Made by a program: the position numbers and the translations under genes. Below are positions 25,701-37,700 of a stretch of DNA of 64,000 nt, piece after piece; within the stretch, counting starts at the first letter, position 1; each line of letters opens with the position of its first letter. The notes beneath the pieces were generated by a model. It was not told the DNA's origin, ran no database searches, and saw only the letters and a list, made by a program, of their open reading frames with translations. Location of the stretch: NCBI GenBank assembly GCA_024362935.1, contig JANCRA010000003.1, positions 6,686,001 to 6,750,000 on the forward strand, given 5' to 3'. Source of the stretch: Setophaga petechia. Taxonomy: Eukaryota; Chordata; Aves; Passeriformes; Parulidae.

Positions 25701-28700
25701 TTCAGTTACTTTAAAACAAATAGTATTTTAATTCCTAAATGAAGCTTAAAGAAACTTCTGTATTGTGCATTGGTTGGATAATTGATACTTATATAGGAGT
25801 TTGATGTAGAAATATGAAAAAAGCCATTCAAAGTGCCTGAGATAATGTGGTCTCAAAAAGAAGTTTCTGACAGTGAAGTACAAGTGCTGCAGGCTAGACA
25901 TACTGGGTATCAGCAGGGTGGGCCCAGAAAAGCAGAGCAGCTAAATCAGTTTTCCTATGGATCAGGTGTGATCCGATCCATCATCTGATGTATGGTCTAT
26001 TTTGGGCACTGGAGGGTTGTTTTGGTTTGGGTTTTTTTTCTCTATGTTCAAACCTCATTCTATTTTATAAGCATTTGAAACAGTATTATTTATCAATATA
26101 TCCAAAATATTTAATTATCTTTTATTTTTTGGCAGTGCTGACTGTATTGTGGGTAGCAAGTGATGTAGTTTTGTTTTGTTTACTAATAATGTAGTCATGT
26201 AATGAAAAACTGACATTGTTTTCTGAATTATTAGAGTAGTCGAGCTTTTAATTGATCCAATAAATTAACTGAATTATTTGTAAATACTTTGAAACAGATG
26301 TTGGGCTATTCTGAACTTTGCAGCATAATTTTTCAAAGACTGCTATTTTCTTTCTGTGGAAATTCTGAAGTTGTGGTTAAACCCTGCAATTCTAAGGTTA
26401 TGAGTTTTGGTTTTCTGAATAGCAGATGTCAGCTTCTGAAATTTTTCTTGAAACATTTCACTCTCTTTCTTGTAGTTGCATACAAAAAGTGTGGTTGAAG
26501 TAATTTGGTCTATAAATGTAAATCATATTTGTTGATAGTATTATGGATATATTGAAACAATGCATTAATGTTTTAAAACATATGAAATTTGGTCACACAC
26601 ATGGTATGAATTTTAAATAATTTTCATCATTTGTGTCTCTATCCTAATTTTTCAGCTTCTGTTAGTTTTGAAATGCAAAAGGAGTGAGCCTTGTTAATAC
26701 TTTGCATTTCATTCAAAGTAATAGTCACTTACTTATTTGAAGGGAGCCAGCTTTACTTTTCTTCACTTGTACAGACTGTTTTTCACAGATCCTTATCCTG
26801 AATGAGCCCAATATATCACAGTTTTCACCATCTTTGAATGTGCTCATTGTGACCCTTTATCTAAGGGTTCTCAGGTGGTCTTGTCCTGTGCCAGGTCAAT
26901 AATGTGAACCAGCAGTTTAAGCTGTCAAGGCAGTTATGCTGAAAATACTGGGAAAGGAAAGCAGCTTCAGGTTCTCCTACTGCCTAAAATCCTACTTGCA
27001 TGTGTGTTATCATGTGTACCTTACCAGGACTGTGTGCCAGTGCTACCAAGCCTACTCTGAACAGAGAGGAGCTAAATGCAGGATAAGGGCTCTTTTTTTC
27101 TCCTCTTGTTTGTTTTGTCTCTTAGTGTTGTCATCTCCTTCCACTTTCTCACTTTTTGCTTTTTCTGCCCCTCTGCATGGTCTGTGTCCCTCCTGCTCTG
27201 ATGTTCCTCACTCTTTCACAGGTGCCCATCATTCCTCTTTCTCTGAGGACTTGGGAAGAGCCTTTAACCTTCCTCTGATGAGTGGGGGTTTAGGTTTTCA
27301 GCTCAGAATGCCCTGATACACATCAACACATTCATGGAACATTTTCTGTCCTGCAGGTTGGGAATCCACGTGTGGAGCTCACTCTTTCTGAACTGCAGGA
27401 TATGGCTGCCCGACAACAGCAACAGATTGAGAATCAACAGCAAATGTTGGTTGCTAAGGTAATAATTATATACAGACCTTTTTTTTCAATATATGCAAGC
27501 ATAAGTTTGTGGATAGAAAAAAACACACTAAATAGTTTCAGTTAAGCTGAAGAAATTGCTTGAGAAATCCATCATTTTACCAGAATAATCTAAGCCTAGG
27601 CAGTGCAGAGTCTTCTGGCATAAATACTGCTAGAACAACCTATGTAATGTGTCTTTATAAAAATATTGTTAGGGTATGTTTACCTCTATGTGGCCCCCTT
27701 CATGATCTGTGGCAGAACTTGACTCCATGCTCATCTTTAGTGGATCACTCAGTAGAGTAATAGTGGGGTGGGGTGAGAATATGCCAAATTCATTTAAATT
27801 TATGTATTGCATTTCCATGTCTCAGCGACAGAAGAATCTAAGTATGTTTGCAGAGTGGGGAGGGGGTTTAATGGTTTTGACATTGTTGTTTGAAGTATTA
27901 TACAGCGTGCCTTTGATGCTTGGAATACCTAAGAGTCAACCTACTGATTCTGTTGTTCTTTCTTGATGGAAATAATACTAAAAAAATATTTTTCCTTGTG
28001 CACCCAGCAGAAGAATTATTATTTAGAACTGGAACATTTTCTTACAGCAGGTCAATTTCCTTAAAATGGTCTGTTGGACATACTTTGTCATCTTTAGGAA
28101 GCTGGGTAACAGCACTGGAAATTTATTTTGCCGACAGCAAGAAAACTGTTAGTAGTGGCACAAAACAAATGCCAGAGGAAGCATCACAGATGTATTCAAA
28201 TGAGTGCTCAGACTCGGGCTGTATCCGCATATCTATGTAAATATGTTATTTTTTGTCTAAAAAAAAATCTTGAATCTCTGCTCTGAAACAGATTTATTAA
28301 TTGATGTTAAAGAGGTTTTTCTAGGGCAGAACATATTTCAATAAAATACAACATTTTCTGATTTGTGGAAGTAGAAAAACTGATCAAAATTATAGGGTTT
28401 CCTAAGCTAATGTGTTGGGGGGTTTTTTTTAATAAATGGGTAACAGATTTCTCTTGTTTAAAACCTCCTTTTGTCAGGAGCAACGTTTGCGTTACCTGAA
28501 GCAGCAAGAGCGTCGGCAGCAACAATCTGTTTCTGAGAGTGAAAAGCTCCAAAAACTTAAAGAACGTGTTGAAACCCAAGAGACAAAGCTGAAAAAAATC
28601 CGTGCCATGAGAGGACAAGTGGACTACAGCAAGATGATGAATGGCAATTTGTGTATGTGGAATTTATAATTTATTTAGTGTTCACTGCATGACTAACAAA

Positions 28701-31700
28701 TAATGCTATATTTTAAATCACTATAGCATTGGTGCAGGCTTTCAGCTACATTTTTTTGTTTTATGGAGGTTCTGTGTTTCCATGACATTTGTATGCAACA
28801 GAACTTTTTGTTAGTGTTATATAGTCAAACATAATGTCAGAATAAGTCTATTCTCTAACCATTAGGAAATCTTATGACTGTTAGCAAATTTGCAATAGAA
28901 ATATTTTATATGTATTTTAAATGCCGCGCTAGTATGATGTGTTTGTTAGTACTTGTAGAATTAAAAAATTAACAACTTTTGCTTTATTTAATTGGTTTTT
29001 GTTATTTTTATCTTGTTAATTTTAGCAACTGAAATTGAGCATATAAGTGCCATGTTCCAGGAAAAGCAGCAGGAACTGCAGGCTGCAGTGTTAAAAGTGG
29101 ATCAACTCACTCAGCAACTGGAGGATTTAAGGAAAGGGAAACTGAATGGGTTTCAGTCTTACAATGGACAAATGACAGGGCCTGCAGCAGTAGAATTAAA
29201 AAAGTTGTATCAAGAGCTACAGGTAAGTAACAAAAACATGCTATTTGAATTACAACTGTAGATTTTAAAAGTTTTGTTACTGGTCATATGAGTGGCAATT
29301 TGGTTCTGTTACACCTTACAAGAGTAATGTGGTGGAATGCTGGTAATGTGTGAGGTTGTAGTTGCCATACAACCTTTTTTCAGAAAGAACTTCATCAGCA
29401 TTAAAAACTATTTTGTTCCTTATACATGTAATGATACAAAGTGTGCAAGTGTTTTGAAGGGAGTTTCTCAGGCCCTAATACTGAAATACTGAAAGTCTAC
29501 ATAATTTATTATTTGTTTTAATCTCTCTCAAAAATTTTTTGTGAAACTAATTTTGGTACTTCTCTATTTTGCACTGATCTGGGTATAGCAAGTTCACTTA
29601 CATGTCATCTTAACTTGGAGACATGACTGTAATTTTAAAAGTGTATTGTAAAAATATACCTATATTGTCTGGTGTAAATAAACAAAATACACAGGAATTA
29701 TTAAATAGCACATTTTAATAGAGTAACTAAAAATGCAAGCTGCACTATATTCCCTGCACTAGATAGTGTAACATAGTGCAATATTTGTAGTATATTCACA
29801 CAGTATTCCCTACAACAATATTGTATATTTCCTGTAAGAAGCTTGTTATATCTAGAGTGTAGCTCTCATGCAAGTAGTTAAGTATCTAGTTTAAATTGAA
29901 ATTTTGTCAAATTCTGTGCTAATGTATTAGGATTTTGAGGACTTTTTTTATTTGAGGGCTTTATTGTGATCAAGGTAACAGCTCTAATATATTTCATATT
30001 TTAAAATTAATTTAAATTTCAAAATTAGTCTCATTTATTTAGATGAGCAAATACAGGAGAACTTAATCAATCTCATTTTCATGCATTGGGAATGTGTCCT
30101 TTTTTTCTCTTTTTACCCCTCCCCCCTTTATACAAGGCATATCTGCCTTTGAGTATTTCTAAGTGCAAAGATGCTCAATAGATGAAGATTTCTCTCTTGT
30201 GCTTTGCATGATCCCATATGTGTTTATCAAGACTTAAATTTGCCTCAGGTGTTTTTTGCTTGTAACATTACCATGAAAATAAGAACACTGAGACGATGTC
30301 TGAGTTATTGAAGGTGTGAAAAAATGCCAACAGCAAAGCAAGAGAAGTAATTATAAAAGTGTCATGGTTGATTTAAACCATAAAAGTAATCCAGCTCATA
30401 ATGTACTGGAAAACTGCTGTGAAGGTTTCAGTTTAATCCCCATGCAGAGACGAAAATCTGTGCCAGAGCCCCTGCACTAGCAGTTCAGTTAACACCCCTT
30501 CCAGACATCACAAAGTCTCATGTGGATCTGGAAACAGAATCAATAGCATAATTTCTGTTACAAGTTTTGTATCACTTAGTTTTCATGATAGGCAAACTGT
30601 CTTGGGTAAGCATAACTTTAAACAAACATTTTCTGTGATTTTATTTCTTCACAGTAGAATTTTCTGAAATATCTTTCCGCCTAATTCCTCAATCCATTTT
30701 CTATAAAAGGGATGCAGTCTGTATGTGTTTAATAGGCATCCACAAGCTTTTTTAGGATATTTTTTCACTGTTTTCTTCTAAGAGTTGTTCATGATTGCAC
30801 ATGGTAACTTGACAGGATGTGTGGAACTGCAGAGACACCAGAACAAGTTGTTGATCCAAATTCTTTTGGGTTTTTTTAACGCTGCATTGCAAACTGTCTG
30901 GCCAAGAGACAGAACGAGAAATGTTCTAACAAGTGGGGTTTTATTTGTTTTATTTGTTTGTTTGTTTTGAAGATCCGTAACAGGCTTAACCAGGAGCAGA
31001 ACTCCAAGCTCCAGCAGCAGAAAGAGCTCCTGAACAAACGCAATATGGAGGTGGCCATGATGGACAAGAGAATCAACGAGCTGCGCGAACGACTGTACAA
31101 GAAAAAAGTTGAGGCACGTCAAAAAGAAAACATTCCTGTAAGATAAACTGTTAAAAGGGCCACACTTCAGTTTATCAAGGGCCTATAAAAACTACATAGA
31201 ATCTCCCTTTTTCCCACCCAAATAATACAGTTACCTATGATAAAAGTAGCAAGTCTCTTAAAGCTATTTTAAGGTTTCTCATAGGTATATCCAAAAACTT
31301 TAAGACAGAATATGTTTCCTTTTATTTTTCTTTATGGCACAGACAATACTATATTAAAAGTCAGAAAAGTTTATTTTTCTAGGAAGGAAAGTATGACTAT
31401 GTGCTTAAAAGGATTCTAAAAGCATTAAAAGCACGTGTTTAAAAGCATGAATGCATAAAAAACCTGGGCTTTATAAAATACCTTCCAGTATGGAAAATGG
31501 ATAAAAATATAAACAGTTTGATAAAGTTAGGCTTAATAGTTGTCTGGAGTCTCAGAAAGATTTTAAGAGATGAATTCTGGATTTCCATATGTATTACTAG
31601 CTGGAGGTATTGCTTTAAAAAAACCTAACTCATACATATTTGATCATTTAAGAACTCATTTTAGACCATTTGCTTGAGAAAGGCATAGTGAAAGAGACTT

Positions 31701-34700
31701 TACAGAAATATGGGTATCTACGAGATATGTATGTGCTGTGACTAAAAAATTTAAGTTTTGAGGTGTTGATTTTAAGGAACAAAATTCATTCTTTCTACCA
31801 TGGTTTTTTTCTCTTTTTGTAGAAGCGTAGAGTATGACAACTTAATTGTAAGGTGTCCTAGCTACATTGCATGGTTGTAGATAATTAAGTTTAGACCTCC
31901 CTGTTCATGCAGAAGGGCCTGGATTAAATGGACATTCACGTGGCAATTTGTCTGATTGTTTTCAGTTGAATCGAATTAATGGAACTTCATCGCCCCAGTC
32001 ATCCCTGAGTGCTTCAGGAAGGGTGGCAGCAGTAGGACCTTACATCCAAGTTCCAAGTGCTGGCACTTATGCTGTACCAGTAGATCCAGTTAAGCCACAG
32101 TCTCTCACCATTGCTCCCAACTCAACACATGGAAGATCAAAATCTGGTAAGTACCTATGTGATGTTTATTAATACAAATGGTTTGAAAAGGGGCAATAAA
32201 GAAAAGGAGTAATTTTAAGAGACCCAGTGTTGGCATAATTGGTGTAGGGGAAGAGACAAGTTTTAGATGTGTTCTAAAATACTGTTCTGTGAATTGGACA
32301 TCAGTCATTTGATCTGTGGCATTTTTGCTCCTTTCCATTATTTTTTCTTAGGAAATTGAGTGTTTTCTTTGAAATTTTACTGGCTGGTACATCCCTAAAA
32401 GGGGCACATTAGGGATTTCCTTCACAGATTCTATGTTGTGTCTTTAACAGCTTTTTCAATTATTTTTGTGTTTGAATGTAATAATGACATCAGATTTGTG
32501 GAAAACTGTATTATAAATAACTATTTACACCTTGTTGCTTTTTGTCAAGTAAAACAAAGCTAATGAGTTAATAATAAGAATAATACTTCTCAGAAAGAGA
32601 CTAAATAGGAAAATAGAATAAAACTATGAGAGGTTTTTGCTCCTTTTGGGATGTGGGAATTTGTGGTCTTTGAAGCGTTTTTGAAATGGAATAACCATAA
32701 CATTGATGCTGTTTACTTGTTTCTGCCCCATTTAGTGAAGAAGCTGCCCCTCCAGCTCCAGAGCTTTCCAGAACTTTGTGTCTGAAATTGGCTCCCATGT
32801 TTCCCACTATTAATAATTCCATCTAAAATTTTCAAATAGAATTATTATTTCATTTTTTTGGAGGCTGAAGGAAGCAGGTCATATTTGTGCCTTAGCTTCT
32901 CAATTCCAGCAAATCTCACGTGTCTCTCATAACTTAAAAAAATCAGAATTCTTAAGAATTATAAGCTAGGAAAATATACATAATACAAATAAAAATGCAT
33001 TATCCCATTGGTCTAACCATAGGACTTATTTTACCTGGTCTCTTAGGAGAGATCAAAAAGGGGATAAAGAATGACTAGGAGACAAAAGCTGTTGCAATAT
33101 TCAAGGACTTAAAACTGAATATTCCAGCAAAATTGATTTCCAATGAGGAGGAAGAGATGGGAGAAGACAATCTGAACCTCTCTGTAGGAAAGAATGTCAG
33201 AAATGCTCCCCCACAAAAAGCCCCAAGGTTAGAAAGTAAAACTGGCCAAACAGAACTTAAAAAAAAGACTCCAGTACTTCCCATTGATACTAATGATTTA
33301 GCAATACCTTTATCAGCTAAAATTATTCAAAATCTGTGCAAACCCAATCACTGTGGTTTTATAGAAAAGTCTCAGGAAGATGGAATGACTTAATTGTGGG
33401 GATGAAGGTACAGATTTGCAACAGTTTTGTTTTCAGATTCATGGATCCTTCTTCCACATATGAAAAAGGACAGTTCCTAACTTTTAATTTACTAACTAAA
33501 AACCACAGTTTTGTAATATCAACCTCCCAAAATATACATTCCCACTTCTAGACCTACCTTGGAACTTTTAATATTATAAAAGTAATTATTCTGCCTTAGG
33601 ACTGACTTTGTATTTATTATTTTGAAGATACTTGAGTGAAGTTCTGTAAAATAGATTTATGTAAGGAGACGTGTACATGCTCCCAGGAAGAAAAGAAATT
33701 GAGAATTTATTTCAACTGTCATGCTTTTGTTTCTCATTATCTGAGTGTTCCTGTTCTAATGTTCTCCATTGTCATTGTTATAATTTTTCCACCACTTTTC
33801 TTCTTTCTTTTTCTGTGTAACTGGATCTGCCTTGGTGCGTCCGGTAGAGACAGACTGTGGGTGTGTGAAAAAATCTCCAGACACCTGGAAGGTTTCTGAT
33901 TTAGACATAATAGTGGATCCTATTCTGTCACCTCCCACTTCTCTTCAGTCTGCTGTTCACAATGTCATCCGCCTGGCACCTACTCTGTTTGACACCCAGC
34001 ACTGTGAGTCCGTAGAAGATCTCTGGCTAGCTAAGAACTCAGTTTTTAATATGGTCATCTGAGCTCTTGCACACAGATGCATATTAAACAGCATCTTTAG
34101 AACTTGTGTTGTGGTCTGGCGTGTAGATGATGCTGTTGAAATGTAAATTGATTGAGAAGTTGCTTTTCATCTTTGAAGGAAACAGATTTGCAGCAAATGC
34201 ATCCCAGGAGTACTGGAGTAGTGTACCAGGGATGAGTTTTCTTCTCTGAAAAACCTCAACATTGTCTCACTGTTAGAAATTTCTGGCAATCACTAAGGGG
34301 TTTTAGTATATTTTGGATTGGATGGATGCATAAAATACATCTTAATTGAATTACTTTGTTTGAGGCTTAATTTGAGTTACTTTGTGGGCAACCTCAAGTT
34401 TCTGTGTTGCACTGACCCCAGAGTTGGGATAAAAGCTCACTCTGCCCAAGTCAATACCCAGAGTCTTGCTGCCTTCCATTGGACTTGGAGTGTGCTTCAA
34501 TTGCTGTAGTAAGTAACCTGGATCCAGACCTACAAAAATTTTAGGGAAAGTCAGAGAAAATGCACAAAACCTTTTGTGTCTGTGTGTCACTGTCTTATTT
34601 CTGTAAATGCACAATGGCCTGGTGAGAGCTGAAATGCACTGGGTGTTAGGTTTACAGGCACAAGCAGGAGGGTGCACTTGTAGGGGTATGTGGAGCCAGT

Positions 34701-37700
34701 TGGCTGTGGGGTGGCTGAGATCAGGAGCTGGGGGGGCTGAGAGCAGGAGTGTTGGCATCAGATTCCCCTAGACCAGATTGCCTCATCCAGCCTGGCCTTG
34801 AACACCACCTCCAGGGATGGGACATCCACAACTTCCCTGGCCAACTTGTGCCACTGACTCCCCACCCTCACAGTGTAGGTCAGAGAGAGGAGAGAGAGTC
34901 TGAATTTACTTCCAGTCTGTTATCTGGGGATAATCATGCTGCTTACAATAAGTTTTTGTGTATCTGTCTTTCTAATAGAAAAGTGTTGAATTTGCAGGTA
35001 AGATGTTTAAATGTGTCATGTCTTTTGCTGTTGTTTCTGTAAGTGCTTTCCTCATAACTAACTAACAGATCCAGATGCTTTCATGTTTAGCAGGAATCAA
35101 TTATAACACCTTTCACTTATCTTCAAAACAAAGGTTTTGCTGAACTGTAACTTTACTGGAGGTATAGATTGTCTTGTGCATTTTGTACAATAAGCATTAA
35201 TTCAGTGCATAGTTGAAAAATTTGCCATTATTTAGGGCCTAAGTGTTTAGACACCTTTTTGGTCTCACTCTTGATAACCAGATGATTAGAAACAATAACA
35301 AACAGAACCCACAATGTTTTCAGCTCATGGATAATGCCAGTATTAAAAAACTGGGCCTCACTGCTATACTTCCTGGCAGCTGGCAAGGGTGAAAAGTGAT
35401 TTCTGGACTATATACTGTATTCTCGGTCTCAGTGTAAAAATATGCAAGTGTTTTGAGAGATCCTGTTTTGAGAGATACTCAACAAAGAGGGTAAGGCTCA
35501 TGAATAGAAAGTAGAGTGGTGGTGGAAAATTCACTCTCGTTAGAATGTTCCTATGCAGCTTATTTTGAGACGATCTACTATACTGGACAGAGAATTCTAG
35601 AAATAGTCCTGCTGATTCTCTTTTCCAGAGGCTTAGAACTGAAATAGGAAACTTGGCCTCTAAATACCTGATTTTCATTTGATACTATATTACTGTGGGG
35701 TCCAGAAATCTCATTGAATCTCCACAAATGCACAATCCCCCTCCATTTTAGCTCCTCTCCTGTAGTAAAGTCAATTACATGTTACACATCACCTTTACAC
35801 ATTTAAGTGCTACAACTACAAGCCATAGGGATGGAGGAATGATCTCCAGTCTCCTCATAGGAAGACATGCCCGGTGTTTAATCTTTAAAAGGCAAATCAA
35901 GTCCTTAGGATCAAACATAGGATTTATTTAGTTACTATGAACTATATCTAATTATTAGGCTACTTAAATTCTTTTGCTTACTTAGAGAACTGAAACTAAA
36001 TAGTCTCATGCAGTTAATAAAGTAACATCAATGCATCTAGAACTTCATTAAGGATTTGTTGCTGTGCAGCTATGCATGATTTTTTGCATATGATGAAGAT
36101 AAAAGCCCATGACTTGTGTCTTCATGCTGTGAGTTTAAGTTGTCAGCTGACTTTATAAATTTATTTAATATTAAATCTCTGGGGCAATTCTAATCGGGTG
36201 AGTATGTTGAGGAAAAACAAAGGTGAGTTAACCACCACTTCCAGCAAAGGAATGTGTGCTTTTGTTCCACCCTGCTGTTGAAGGGAGTTTTTACATCCTG
36301 TTATGGGTGAATGAATCTGGTAACCATAGTTTAAATTTGGAGTAAGTCCACTCAGGGCTTACATAGACTTAACATTTACTGTAGTTTGACTTTGTCTCTG
36401 GATAGTGCCCAAAGAATTGTGTTGATGAAGTGTTTCTGTACGGATTGTTACTCTGAATTTGTTTGCTTTCTAATAGCAGAATATGCAACACTCAAGCCAA
36501 AATTTTGATCACATTTTTCTGTAGAAATTTTCAGTTCAATTTGAATTTTAAAGGGTTGTGAACAGCACATTCTATGCAGTGATTTGGCTTTCAATATTGA
36601 TTTCTGAATCAAATATTAATAATGATTTATCTCACTTCTAGAATAAAACTAATCCCACTGTAATCTAAGCTATTTTATTTCACATGTTGTTTTGCTTGTT
36701 TGTAATACTAGTATGGATTATCTTAAATCTAGTATTTTTGTCTGTTTTCAAGCTAATGATGGAAATTGGCCGATACTTAAACAGAGCTCAGCCCCTGTGG
36801 TAAAACCCCCTCAGATCTCCAACACAGACTGGAAAGAATCAAGCATGGATACTGCTTTAAAACAAGGAACTATATCCAGCCAGCCTTTGCCAACTTCAGT
36901 ATTAGGAAGTACTGATAAGCTGGTGGGTTTAATCTGTGATATATTTATAGATCTGCTTTGCTGAAATTATGAACCTTTGGCTTTCATAGCTGAACTCACT
37001 TCAATTACACATTCCATTTCCCTTCTGCTATTTATTTTAAAAGTATAAAGAAAATTATATTTTTTCTGTTCCTTCCTGTTCTTATCACATTAAAATATGT
37101 GGGTTTCTTTCAACTTCAGTACTTTGTATTCCTTCTTGTTCTCTTACGGATCTAGTCTCCGCTTTTCCCTCGTTGCTTCTCCTAATCCTCTCCTCTCTCC
37201 TTCATGTTTTTCTAATTCATATCTTTGTTAGTCTTTTTCCTTTGTATAGATTATTACTTTTTCAATGTACTCTTTTTCTCAAAAATCTCACAAAAAAAGT
37301 CATTAAATTCATCCTTAAGTGAAACTAATAGTGGTACCTGTCTTCACTGTTGTGATAGTACTTTATTAATTCTCTAAGACTATAATCTTTAAAGAATAAG
37401 GACTTGATCTTTAAGTTGTTTTGGTAAACTCTGACAGTATGTGTTGTGAAGATCAACTAGATACTGAGATCTGGAATCTAGAACAAGTTAATCAGGTTTT
37501 GCATGTATACAAGTAGTCTTAAATTGATATGAATGTGTTAGAGCTGAAAGTGCCTTTCAACTGTGGCCTTTGTCTGAGGTATGATGAGATCCTCAGATGT
37601 AATCATATCTAGTGATAAAGGAACACAAATTGTTTATGTTGACTCCTTTTCTATCCCACAAGAGTGTATGATATGTTGAAAAAGGAATGTTCTTGCTCAG

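Larger units (their letters stand above)
10087..27356 (+). other. PPP1R13B: PPP1R13B large intron, 17.3 kb
   Basis: The largest intron in the window. It contains a CR1 fragment (about 12,830-13,004), an AT-rich inverted/direct repeat cluster (16,381-16,460), a 35-bp-arm hairpin (18,798-18,876), a small hairpin (20,240-20,270) and a T/G tract (21,526-21,646). Some stretches of higher complexity (about 18,060-18,300; 19,920-20,180; 23,740-23,990) look like possible conserved non-coding elements, but this is only an impression. No exon was supported. Confidence 0.8.
32147..36752 (+). other. PPP1R13B: PPP1R13B intron, 4.6 kb, with two exon-like segments
   Basis: Besides a CR1 fragment (34,765-34,880), this intron holds two coding-like stretches, listed separately (33,047-33,393 and 33,848-34,003). 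Each follows a convincing 3' splice site in phase 1, the phase of the flanking exon junction. The rest is AT-rich with no recognised feature. Confidence 0.75.

Noticed and set aside
26936..27316. 126-codon plus-strand open frame just before a PPP1R13B exon
   Set aside because: Ser/Leu/Phe-rich translation of a pyrimidine-rich intron end; the true exon uses a different start at 27,357.
28307..28618. 103-codon minus-strand open frame
   Set aside because: Largely antisense to the PPP1R13B coiled-coil exon at 28,478-28,652.
34351..34758. 135-codon minus-strand open frame
   Set aside because: Adjoins a CR1 fragment but shows no reverse-transcriptase motif or other family signal.
34749..35042. 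97-codon plus-strand open frame
   Set aside because: Starts inside the antisense CR1 fragment; a repeat-derived artefact.
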